In this document: positions 16,515 through 22,674 of the stretch, one piece after another | Layout of the letters: every line of letters begins with the position of its first letter | How positions within the stretch are numbered: position 1 is the stretch's first letter | Source of the DNA: Deltaproteobacteria bacterium | GTDB taxonomy: Bacteria > Desulfobacterota > GWC2-55-46 | Assembly (NCBI GenBank): GCA_016234935.1 | Contig: JACRNL010000001.1 | Coordinates: 62,001-126,000 of the forward strand | Reading direction: 5' to 3' | DNA length: 64,000 nucleotides | Translations under genes and position numbers: made by a program | The notes under the pieces: model-generated | What the model was told of the DNA's origin: nothing | What the model saw: the letters and a program-made list of their open reading frames with translations, nothing else | Databases searched by the model: none

Positions 16515-17402
16515 ATGACCATTGGACAGGCCCTATTGCAGGCCGCCGGGCGGCTTTCGCTCTCGGGCATACTTGGGGCGCGCACAGAGGCCGAGCGGCT
16601 GCTTTGCCACGTCCTGGGCTGTAAAAGGCATGAGCTTTTCATCAGATCAAACGAAGAGCTGTCCGCCGGGGCGCTGTCGGAATTTCTTGATTGCGCCGGG
16701 AGGAGAGCTTTGAGAGAGCCTTTGCAATACATCATCGGCAAGGAGGAGTTCCGGGGGCTTGAGTTTAAGGTAACGCGGGACACCCTGATACCGAGGCCGG
16801 AGACCGAACTGCTTGTCGAGCAGGCAGTGCTGCTTGCGAAAACCCTTGAGATTACGGACGGATACGGCGGGATATTCATAGACCTTTGCACCGGCAGCGG
16901 ATGCGTCGCGGTCTGTCTTGCAAAAGAGATACCTTCCGCTGTTGTCTACGCCGCCGATATCTCAAAAAGCGCTCTGGAGACGGCGCGCGAAAATGCCAAA
17001 AGGCACGGCGTTGCCGACAGGGTCATTTTCGTTGAAGGCGACCTCTTTGACCCGCTCTTACCCTTTGACCTCTACGGCAAGGCGTCTTTTATCCTGTCAA
17101 ATCCGCCCTACGTCGCAAAGGCTGATTTTGAAAACCTTCAGCCTGAAATTAAAGACTACGAGCCTGCCGGCGCGCTTTTGGCCGGCCTGGACGGGCTTGA
17201 ATTTTACCGAAGGATAATTCCAGGGTCGCTTGACTACCTGAAGCAGGGCGGTTACCTGATAATGGAAGCCGGCTGCGGACAGGCCGAAGACCTGCTGAAG
17301 CTGATTGAAGAAAACGGAATGTTCACCGGGATGGAATTTATAAAAGACCAGCACGGCATAGACCGTGTGCTGAGGGCAAGGAAGGCAGCCGCTAGGCTGT
17401 GA
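16515..17402 (+). CDS. prmC: Peptide chain release factor N5-glutamine methyltransferase PrmC
   Basis: A 295-residue SAM-dependent methyltransferase that methylates the GGQ glutamine of release factors. It has an N-terminal helical domain (about 1-80), RDTLIPRPETE (the substrate-binding segment), the SAM motif DLCTGSGCVAV, and the diagnostic NPPY motif in ILSNPPYVAK. The open frame extends upstream to 16287, but that part consists of compound repeats (families D and B) and has no homology, so the ATG at 16515 is chosen. It is usually next to prfA but stands alone here between two minus-strand blocks. Confidence 0.95.
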   Translation: MTIGQALLQAAGRLSLSGILGARTEAERLLCHVLGCKRHELFIRSNEELSAGALSEFLDCAGRRALREPLQYIIGKEEFRGLEFKVTRDTLIPRPETELLVEQAVLLAKTLEITDGYGGIFIDLCTGSGCVAVCLAKEIPSAVVYAADISKSALETARENAKRHGVADRVIFVEGDLFDPLLPFDLYGKASFILSNPPYVAKADFENLQPEIKDYEPAGALLAGLDGLEFYRRIIPGSLDYLKQGGYLIMEAGCGQAEDLLKLIEENGMFTGMEFIKDQHGIDRVLRARKAAARL

Positions 17403-17438
17403 TTTTTTGCCGCGCCTTTATTCTGTTTTTGCCTGTTT

Positions 17439-17849
17439 TTAAGTATGCTCGAACTTAATGAGAAAATCTCCCAACTCCTTGTCCATGCCGCCTATGTGGT
17501 TCACAAGCCAATCCACCATTGCCCTTTCCATCTTTTTAATAAGCTCCGCCGGCGGCTTGCCGGAAATGCCTTCGCGCTTTAGTCTTGCTACGTCTTCAAT
17601 AAACCTGTGATGCTCAGTCATGTGAATGGTTAAGTCAGGGTAGTTTGCCCCGTGCATGGCCTGCTCCTCGGCGTCAAAATGAAAAACAAAATATTCATCA
17701 AGGAAGGTAAACAGGCTTTCGACCTCTTCTATTCCCTGCCCCTTGTTTATGGCGTCAAGCAGCGCGCCGACCCTGTTGAAAAGCTCGATGTGCTGGGCAT
17801 CCTGCCACGGCAGCCCTGTTGAAAGTATTTTACTCCACATGATGCCCAT
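17439..17849 (-). CDS. Bacteriohemerythrin
   Basis: A 136-residue four-helix O2-binding di-iron protein. The ligand pattern is visible: QHIELFNRV (first His), FHFDAEEQAM (His and Glu), HMTEHHRFI (His pair) and NHIGGMDKELG (His and Asp). The length is typical. It probably stores or senses O2 or delivers it for detoxification, in line with the ferritin-like neighbours. TAAGGAGAAAAT is a good ribosome-binding site. A REP hairpin lies in the 5' region, and further upstream is a small ORF with its own terminator. Confidence 0.95.
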   Translation of the reverse strand: MGIMWSKILSTGLPWQDAQHIELFNRVGALLDAINKGQGIEEVESLFTFLDEYFVFHFDAEEQAMHGANYPDLTIHMTEHHRFIEDVARLKREGISGKPPAELIKKMERAMVDWLVNHIGGMDKELGDFLIKFEHT

Positions 17850-17886
17850 ATTTTCTCCTTAAAAAGATACCGGATACAAAAAAACA

Positions 17887-17909
17887 GCGAGGCTAAAGCC
17901 TCGCACTAC
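17887..17909 (-). repeat. REP-like hairpin (family C)
   Basis: Minus strand GTAGTGCGAGGCTTTAGCCT-CGC: a GTAG head followed by a 7-bp GC-rich hairpin. It lies between the small ORF's terminator and the hemerythrin gene. Confidence 0.8.
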
Positions 17910-17917
17910 TTTTCCGG

Positions 17918-17946
17918 AAAAAAACGGGCAGTTTAGCGTCATGCCC
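17918..17946 (-). terminator. Intrinsic terminator overlapping the 3' end of the small ORF
   Basis: Minus strand GGGCA-(11 nt)-TGCCC is followed by GTTTTTTT. The 5' arm is formed by the last sense codons of the 22-codon ORF and its stop codon lies in the loop, an attenuator-like arrangement. Confidence 0.6.
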
Positions 17947-18007
17947 AGGACCAAGTTCGGCATCCGTCGGAACAATGAGCCATCCTCGGGACTATGAAAC
18001 GTTTCAT
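17939..18007 (-). CDS. Small ORF (22 aa) with own promoter, ribosome-binding site and terminator
   Basis: ATG at 18007, TGA at 17939-17941. It encodes 22 residues beginning MKRFIVPRMAH and ending CSDGCRTWSWA, with two Cys (CxxxC) and a W-S-W near the end. AGGGAGGTGA lies 6 bases before the ATG and an extended -10 (TGATATAAT) about 40 bases upstream. A terminator overlaps its end. It could be a leader peptide controlling hemerythrin, a small regulatory protein, or a precursor peptide. I do not recognise a family. It is too short to judge codon bias, so the case rests on the signals around it. Confidence 0.55.
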   Translation of the reverse strand: MKRFIVPRMAHCSDGCRTWSWA

Positions 18008-18042
18008 ACGCGTTCACCTCCCTGATAGAATCTCCTGCTACT

Positions 18043-18051
18043 TAAATTATA
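18043..18051 (-). promoter_or_regulatory. Extended -10 promoter of the small ORF
   Basis: Minus strand ATGATATAATTTAAG carries TGnTATAAT. The match at the -35 position is weak, as is common for extended -10 promoters. Confidence 0.6.
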
Positions 18052-18097
18052 TCATATTTTCAGGTTTTCAGCCCGGTTTTGTTAAAAGCCACGGCTG

Positions 18098-19300
18098 TCA
18101 CGATGAAAACAGGTTGAACCTGCGGAGCAGGCTTGAGAACCAGCGGCGTATCATCATCAAGGGCCTTCGGCGCACCCTTGACAACACCCATTTGTAAAAT
18201 TCCGCGCAGCTCTCTTCTCCCCTGACGACGTTGTAATATCTAAGCATTATATTCGGGTTTTTTTCGAGGATACTGTACCATAGACTGGGATATGAGTAGA
18301 CAAGGCGGGCTATTTTCTCAGCGGCCTTGAATTCAGGGTAGATTTCCTTTATAAGCCATGTTTGATAGGGGGTCAGGTCCGCCGTGCCGGAGGAAAGGCA
18401 GTTCGATACCGTCAAGGCCGCTTTCTTTCCGGTCAGCATGGCGTAGTAAATGCCTTCGCCCAGAAACGGATCAACAAGATGGCCTGTGTCGCCAGCGAGA
18501 AGCACCCTGCCTTTAACGACGCCCCTGCCTTCGTCATAAAAAACAGGCACTGTCCAGCCGGTCTTTTCCCGGACCTTGAACCCCTTTAAAAGACCGTGCG
18601 AAGCGGCAAATGCGTCGAAATATTCCCTTGTCCTGCTTTTTGCCTTCGCGCTGTCGCAAGCCACGCCTATGGAGAGGTAGTTCTGCTTGGGGAATATCCA
18701 CGCGTAGCCGTATGGCACGCTGCCGAAATCCACGAATATCTTCTGACTTATCTCCTTGAAAGCGCTCCGGTCATACGGGATCTCAGAGGTAATGGTCACC
18801 CCGCTCATCTTTGAACTGAAGCCAAAGTATTCCCTTCCAATAACGCCGCCGGCGCCATCCGCGCCGATGACGAATTTCGCGGTGTAGGTCTTGCCTGACG
18901 CGGTCTTTACGGCTGCCTTGCCGCCATTGTCTTCAATGGACGTAACCCGCGCCCCGCTCTCGTCTATTATACAGGCCCCGGCCCCTTTTGCCTTCTGCAT
19001 CAGCAGGTGGTCGAAGCGGTCGCGCATGACGCTGTATCCGGCCGGCCGGTCAGAGACTATCTCCACCGGGCGCCCGGACCTGTAAGTGAAAACAGCGCCT
19101 CTGACCGTTTCTTCAACTACATCCATGAAGCTGAAGTCAACTATATCAACGGCCTTTACAGAGACGCATCCTCCGCAGGATTTGTAGCGTGGAAACTTTT
19201 CCTTATCAAGGCCAAGAACCTTAAAACCCCTGGATGCAAGCGTATATGCCGCAACCGAACCGGCGGGGCCAAGTCCGGCGACAATCACATCGTAACTCAT
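18098..19300 (-). CDS. Geranylgeranyl reductase-family flavoprotein
   Basis: A 400-residue FAD-dependent oxidoreductase. It opens with the dinucleotide motif VIVAGLGPAGSVAA, has the FAD-contact segment FPRYKSCGGCVS, and a second FAD motif AGDTGHLVDPFLGEGIYYAM. This places it in the geranylgeranyl reductase/digeranylgeranylglycerophospholipid reductase family, which saturates isoprenoid double bonds (quinone or lipid side chains in bacteria). The substrate here cannot be fixed. The gene is alone; a family A repeat pair lies just upstream of the start. Length is normal. Confidence 0.88.
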   Translation of the reverse strand: MSYDVIVAGLGPAGSVAAYTLASRGFKVLGLDKEKFPRYKSCGGCVSVKAVDIVDFSFMDVVEETVRGAVFTYRSGRPVEIVSDRPAGYSVMRDRFDHLLMQKAKGAGACIIDESGARVTSIEDNGGKAAVKTASGKTYTAKFVIGADGAGGVIGREYFGFSSKMSGVTITSEIPYDRSAFKEISQKIFVDFGSVPYGYAWIFPKQNYLSIGVACDSAKAKSRTREYFDAFAASHGLLKGFKVREKTGWTVPVFYDEGRGVVKGRVLLAGDTGHLVDPFLGEGIYYAMLTGKKAALTVSNCLSSGTADLTPYQTWLIKEIYPEFKAAEKIARLVYSYPSLWYSILEKNPNIMLRYYNVVRGEESCAEFYKWVLSRVRRRPLMMIRRWFSSLLRRFNLFSS

Positions 19301-19346
19301 GTATTATCCGGGTACGCAGAATATTTCCAGAAAAGAATCTTTACGG

Positions 19347-19404
19347 TGGGGTTGAACCCCTGCAAGGGGTTGAACCCCTTCAAGCTGCTCAAAAAGTTCA
19401 TCTG
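19347..19404. repeat. Family A repeat joined to a family E half element
   Basis: GGGGTTGAACCCCTGCAAGG-GGTTGAACCCCTTCAA is followed at once by GCTGCTCAAAAAGTTC, the terminal arm of the family E palindrome. It fills the gap between two minus-strand genes. Confidence 0.75.
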
Positions 19405-19980
19405 CTAATGGCTTTCGTCGGATTCCTTCTCTACGCTGAATTCCATCTGTCCGGCCCAGAAGCCGGTATTTATTAGGGATTCGCTTTCCCATCTGACTAT
19501 CTTCAGGTGGCCTTTTTCCATCTCAAGAAGCCTTGTAAGGAGCATCTTCTCGCCTGGCTCTTTCGCCTTTTTAAGCAGCTCTCCGTAGAAATGAACGGCC
19601 TTTTCCTCGGCCTCAATGCTGATATTGACGGCGTTGAGGTCTGTCTGGTTCTTTTTAAGCCGCTCCGTCATCTCGTTTTCCGACGGGAATATCTTGAGGC
19701 CTGCGGCGCTGATGGGCGTGCCCTTTTTCAAGGCCTCGTTGTAGTTCATCCAGCCGTTTCCGGCTTCAAGGGACTCGGCAATGGACTTTACGACCTTGAT
19801 ATGTTCCATCTCCTCTTCCGCGAGATGATTAAACACGTTCTTACCCTTCTTGTCAGCCACCATGCCGGCGACGAACTTATAGAAAAAATATCCGGCTATC
19901 TCGGTTGAGTGCGCGAGGTTGAGCTCCGAGATTATATGCTTTTCAGCCCTCTGAGAGGGTTCAGCCGCCTTTTTTGCCAT
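19405..19980 (-). CDS. Ferritin-like (rubrerythrin-type) di-iron protein
   Basis: A 191-residue helical protein. The di-iron ligand motifs are E-x-x-H in EEEMEHIKV and EMEKGHLKIV, with glutamates in STEIAGYFFY and SIEAEEKAVHFY. This is the erythrin/ferritin-like fold with no rubredoxin domain; a separate rubredoxin is encoded at 21.9 kb. It probably handles peroxide or iron. GAGGAGGTGTA precedes the ATG. A family A repeat lies in the first 12 codons (AEPSQRAEK) ahead of helix 1, so the repeat is translated at the extreme N-terminus. Confidence 0.88.
   Translation of the reverse strand: MAKKAAEPSQRAEKHIISELNLAHSTEIAGYFFYKFVAGMVADKKGKNVFNHLAEEEMEHIKVVKSIAESLEAGNGWMNYNEALKKGTPISAAGLKIFPSENEMTERLKKNQTDLNAVNISIEAEEKAVHFYGELLKKAKEPGEKMLLTRLLEMEKGHLKIVRWESESLINTGFWAGQMEFSVEKESDESH
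19944..19967 (-). repeat. Family A repeat at the N-terminus of the ferritin-like protein
   Basis: One GAGGG-subtype unit (GGCTGAACCCTCTCAGAGGG), codons 5-12. Confidence 0.82.
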
Positions 19981-20029
19981 TACACCTCCTCATGTATACC
20001 GTAAGATGCACGGTTTCAAGTTCATTCGC

Positions 20030-20062
20030 AGGGTGTCACACCCTCTGAGAGGGCTCAGCCCT
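20030..20062 (-). repeat. Family A repeat just after the zinc-ribbon gene
   Basis: GGGCTGAGCCCTCTCAGAGG followed by GTGTGACACCCTGCG. It begins at the stop codon of the 20063 gene. Confidence 0.72.
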
Positions 20063-20260
20063 TTATCTCCTGCCGGAGTCTGTCCTGCCGGCCTTTTCAA
20101 TGTCGTGTTTTTTCTCAACGGCTTCGCCCCGTATCTTATCCTCGCAGGCGTGGCAAATGACCGTATCGGACGGCCTGCCGCAGATCGAACAGACATGCTT
20201 TTTTTCATGGCCTTCTTCCCTCTGAGAGGGTTCAACGTTTTTTTTTACATCATCGGTCAT
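20063..20260 (-). CDS. Small zinc-ribbon protein
   Basis: A 65-residue protein whose core is VCSICGRPSDTVICHACEDK, a C-x2-C...C-x2-C zinc-finger pattern. A charged tail follows. Small proteins of this pattern occur next to ferritin-like genes in related bacteria (recollection, not checked). AAAGGAGACCATT is a strong ribosome-binding site and favours the ATG at 20260 over the upstream one at 20302. Codons 9-15 are a family A repeat (VEPSQRE). Function unknown. Confidence 0.72.
   Translation of the reverse strand: MTDDVKKNVEPSQREEGHEKKHVCSICGRPSDTVICHACEDKIRGEAVEKKHDIEKAGRTDSGRR
20217..20236 (-). repeat. Family A repeat in the zinc-ribbon protein
   Basis: Minus strand GTTGAACCCTCTCAGAGG, phase 1, reading VEPSQR. 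Confidence 0.78.
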
Positions 20261-20389
20261 AATGGTCTCCTTTTTCAAAGACTGGACGCTACTATTTACC
20301 ACAAATCAGCATGACTTTAAAGTCTAAAATTCACCTGCCTTTCTTGAAAGAAAGGTGCTGCGCACGGCTAAAGCCTGAATGCGAATCTC

Positions 20390-20412
20390 GTAGTGCGAGG
20401 CTTCAGCCTCGC
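20390..20412 (+). repeat. REP-like hairpin (family C)
   Basis: GTAGTGCGAGGCTTCAGCCT-CGC, with a perfect 7-bp stem after GTAG. Confidence 0.85.
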
Positions 20413-20444
20413 TTGCCGCAGTCATGCAAGGGCAACGCAAAACA

Positions 20445-20467
20445 GCGAGGCTGAAGCCTTGCACTAC
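20445..20467 (-). repeat. REP-like hairpin (family C), inverted partner
   Basis: Minus strand GTAGTGCAAGGCTTCAGCCT-CGC. With 20390-20412 it forms an inverted REP pair (BIME-like). Confidence 0.82.
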
Positions 20468-20574
20468 TTTACATACGAAAAAATACAACCATTTAGCCAT
20501 GTCCCCGCAGGTTTTAAGCGGGGATTTGCCCGCCGCAGGCGCCCAAAGAACTTTAATTCAAATGACGTTCAACC

Positions 20575-21825
20575 TCACAGACAGCGGCTCATTTCCTTAA
20601 ACGAAAAGCCTTTCAGACTCGGCCTGTCCATTCCCTTGTGCTGGACCATGACCTTGAAGGTGTCGCCCATGCCGCCGGGGCTTATTAACCGCGCCAAGGC
20701 GCGGTTATATTTTATCTTTTCGTAATCGTCACCCCTCTGAGAGGGGTCAACCCTTGGGCCGGAGGCAACGGCCTCTTTAAGCTCTTCGATGATGCCGAGG
20801 CCGAGAAAGAAGTTCTTTTGCGTCGTAAAACCGGTAAGCTGAAGGCCAAGGGCGTTCCCCCTGTTCATGAGCATGGAGAAGTCAACATGCGCCGTTATAT
20901 CCTGTCTACCTACGTTTATATAGGGGTTGTCGTTAAGGGTATGGCGATAGTGGCACATGAGGCTGCCGGCGCGCCTTTCCGGGGAATAAAGTTCGCGTGC
21001 AGGCAGGCCGTAATCAATCGTAATAACGAAGCCATTGCTTATAAAAGCTGAGACGGTTTCGAGCCACTTGCAGGCATTAAGGTTTATCTCCATGAGCATG
21101 CCGTCCACAGGCGCTATGCCGGAGTCCTTGATATACGCGGCAAGCTCATCCGTTGAAGGTTCTCCCAGCCGTTCAACGAACCGTCCGTCAACGTAATCAA
21201 TATAGATTTCCTTCAGCCCCCTGAGGGGGTTCGACCCTCTGAGAGGGTTCGACCCTCCTGCCCTCTGAGAGGGTTCAACCCACAAAACCCTATGCACCGG
21301 AAAGCTGTCAATAAGCTCATTTGAAAGGACGCAGGCACAGGCAGGTCTTTTAAAACCGGTAAAATCCTCATGCCATGAGATATTTGCCTGAGGCTCTTCC
21401 CTCTGATAGGGTTCAACCCTCTGAGAGGGATCAACCCTCAAATACGGATTTTTTTCGATGAGCCTGACCTTTATGACGTCATACAACGGTCTCCAGAACT
21501 CCTCAAGCGTTGCAAGGATGCCTTTTGAAAGCCATCCCCTGCCGGCGCCCGCTTCTATCAGCGTAAAATCTTCCGGCGACCCTGACAGGACCCACATCTC
21601 GTGTATCTGTTTTGCAAGCAACTTTGAAAATACCGGACTTACGTCAAGGCTCGTGATGTAGTCGCCCTTTTCACCCCATCTTCCGCCCGGCGAGGTGTAG
21701 TATCCGCCTTCCGGGCAGTATAGGGCGCCGTCCATAAACGCGGCAAATGTCATGGGGCCGTTTTTCCGTATGCCCCTGATTATTTCTGCCTCTGCTGGTG
21801 TGATTTTTTCTTCTTTTAAATTCAT
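20575..21825 (-). CDS. MidA-type SAM-dependent methyltransferase (DUF185/NDUFAF7 family)
   Basis: A 416-residue protein. N-terminal ALYCPEGGYYTS is the diagnostic segment of the MidA/NDUFAF7 family, and TLIEAGAGRGWLSKGIL is the SAM-binding motif; VITIDYGLPARELY and HVDFSMLM also fit. The mitochondrial homologue methylates an arginine of complex I; the bacterial target is unknown. This gene carries three separate family A insertions: residues about 130-143 (RVDPSQRVEPYQRE), 182-204 (VEPSQRAGGSNPLRGSNPLR) and 358-365 (RVDPSQR). It is the most heavily invaded gene here. The frame stays open and the family motifs are intact, so it is probably functional. Confidence 0.9.
   Translation of the reverse strand: MNLKEEKITPAEAEIIRGIRKNGPMTFAAFMDGALYCPEGGYYTSPGGRWGEKGDYITSLDVSPVFSKLLAKQIHEMWVLSGSPEDFTLIEAGAGRGWLSKGILATLEEFWRPLYDVIKVRLIEKNPYLRVDPSQRVEPYQREEPQANISWHEDFTGFKRPACACVLSNELIDSFPVHRVLWVEPSQRAGGSNPLRGSNPLRGLKEIYIDYVDGRFVERLGEPSTDELAAYIKDSGIAPVDGMLMEINLNACKWLETVSAFISNGFVITIDYGLPARELYSPERRAGSLMCHYRHTLNDNPYINVGRQDITAHVDFSMLMNRGNALGLQLTGFTTQKNFFLGLGIIEELKEAVASGPRVDPSQRGDDYEKIKYNRALARLISPGGMGDTFKVMVQHKGMDRPSLKGFSFKEMSRCL
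20731..20754 (-). repeat. Family A repeat, midA copy 3
   Basis: AGGGTTGACCCCTCTCAGAG-GGGT on the minus strand, reading RVDPSQRG. Confidence 0.82.
21213..21281 (-). repeat. Family A repeat, midA copy 2 (four units)
   Basis: The longest array in the window. One phase 1 unit (VEPSQR), a 6-base break (GCAGGA), then two phase 2 units (GSNPLR-GSNPLR). The break changes phase without creating a stop. Confidence 0.88.
21398..21438 (-). repeat. Family A repeat, midA copy 1
   Basis: Two GAGGG-subtype units in phase 1 (RVDPSQ-RVEPYQ-RE). Confidence 0.85.
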
Positions 21826-21854
21826 CAGTTACATTGTATCCATGAGGCTAAGTC

Positions 21855-22001
21855 TCAAGCATTCAAAACCTCTATGAACGCCTCTGCCGGGACGTAGCAC
21901 TGCGGGCACATATCAGGCGGGTTCTGCCCGATGTGCAGGTATCCGCACTCCGTGCACATCCACTTTTTTTGGGGCTGAACCCCCTCAAGAGATGATTTCA
22001 T
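21855..22001 (-). CDS. Rubredoxin-like protein
   Basis: A 48-residue protein with two iron-binding knuckles, C-T-E-C-G-Y and C-P-Q-C. It resembles the rubredoxin domain of rubrerythrins, standing alone. It probably passes electrons to the ferritin-like or rubrerythrin-type neighbours. The ATG at 22001 begins MKSSLEGVQPQKKW. Residues 4-11 come from a family A repeat. The ribosome-binding site is weak. The frame extends further upstream, into the downstream end of the bacterioferritin-like gene, without homology. Confidence 0.82.
   Translation of the reverse strand: MKSSLEGVQPQKKWMCTECGYLHIGQNPPDMCPQCYVPAEAFIEVLNA
21969..21991 (-). repeat. Family A repeat at the N-terminus of the rubredoxin-like protein
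   Basis: TCTTGAGGGGGTTCAGCCCC on the minus strand, reading LEGVQP (phase 1). Confidence 0.8.
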
Positions 22002-22020
22002 ATTATCCCGCGGGCCGGAG

Positions 22021-22461
22021 TTATTTCCTTCTGATGCCCAGCGTTGTCTCCCACACGTCGGCATGTCCCTCTTCCTGGGAGAGTATCCCCTCAAGCATAA
22101 GCCTTGTAGTGGTATCCCCAAGCTCGGCGCAGAGCTTTATGTGCGTTTTGTAACGCTCTATGGCCCCGTTTTCCGCCTCAAGGTCGTCCTTGACCATCGC
22201 CTTTATTTCCCCGCCTCTTTTGACGCCTGCGGGCTTCTGCACGGGCACGCCTCCGAGATAGACTATCCTTTCGCCGAGAAGCTCAGCGTGCTTCATCTCG
22301 TCCATGGCCGTTTTTTTAAAGATGTCCAATATGGCCGGGCTTTCAATGCCGTCGCCCTCGTAGTGGTGCCCCATATACTGCAGTATCGCGGCGAGTTCGT
22401 AAGACCTGTCGATATTAAGCGCGTCTATTATCTGCTTCCTGCCGTCATCTTTGCCAGGCAT
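22021..22461 (-). CDS. Bacterioferritin-like ferritin-fold protein
   Basis: A 146-residue four-helix protein. Ligand motifs are seen in helix 1-2 (RSYELAAILQYMGHH, then AMDEMKHAELLGERI) and helix 3-4 (EAENGAIERYK, then SQEEGHADVWETTLG). The DEMKHA segment matches the bacterioferritin helix that carries the haem-binding Met. This supports the bacterioferritin subfamily but does not prove haem binding. GGAGGTAGAACCTT lies upstream of the ATG. It may store iron or detoxify peroxide with the rubredoxin downstream; the two genes are 20 bases apart and probably co-transcribed. Confidence 0.85.
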   Translation of the reverse strand: MPGKDDGRKQIIDALNIDRSYELAAILQYMGHHYEGDGIESPAILDIFKKTAMDEMKHAELLGERIVYLGGVPVQKPAGVKRGGEIKAMVKDDLEAENGAIERYKTHIKLCAELGDTTTRLMLEGILSQEEGHADVWETTLGIRRK

Positions 22462-22674
22462 AAGGTTCTACCTCCGTTTATTTTCCGCGTCCATCTGCGG
22501 GATATTATACTAAGCTTAATGAACGTCCGCAATCTAAAACCTTAACGAAAAGGTAACGTAATTATATACTATAATCCGCCGCCTGTCATGACCGGCCGTC
22601 AGGTTTTATTGACATCCCAATGGAAACTGCTTTAATTCAAATATGCCTTCCGGCAGACAAAGGAGACGAAAGAC

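Larger units (their letters stand above)
20331..20561 (+). repeat. Compound repeat (family D) copy 2, interrupted by two REP hairpins
   Basis: The left part (20331-20377) and right part (20482-20561) match the uninterrupted copy at 16361-16482. The 100 bases between them hold two REP-like hairpins in opposite orientation. This is a 231-base region without a gene. Confidence 0.8.

Noticed and set aside
17910-18040. A riboswitch in the leader upstream of hemerythrin
   Set aside because: The conserved-looking stretch is better explained as a short ORF with a perfect ribosome-binding site and a terminator. No known riboswitch core matches.
18572-18595. GGGGTTCAAGG in the geranylgeranyl-reductase-type gene as another family A copy
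   Set aside because: Only half a unit; the peptide LLKGFKVRE fits a normal protein sequence, and there is no second arm.
21213-21281. The four-unit repeat array as a small CRISPR
   Set aside because: Units touch with no spacers and are shorter than CRISPR repeats. No cas genes are present in the window.
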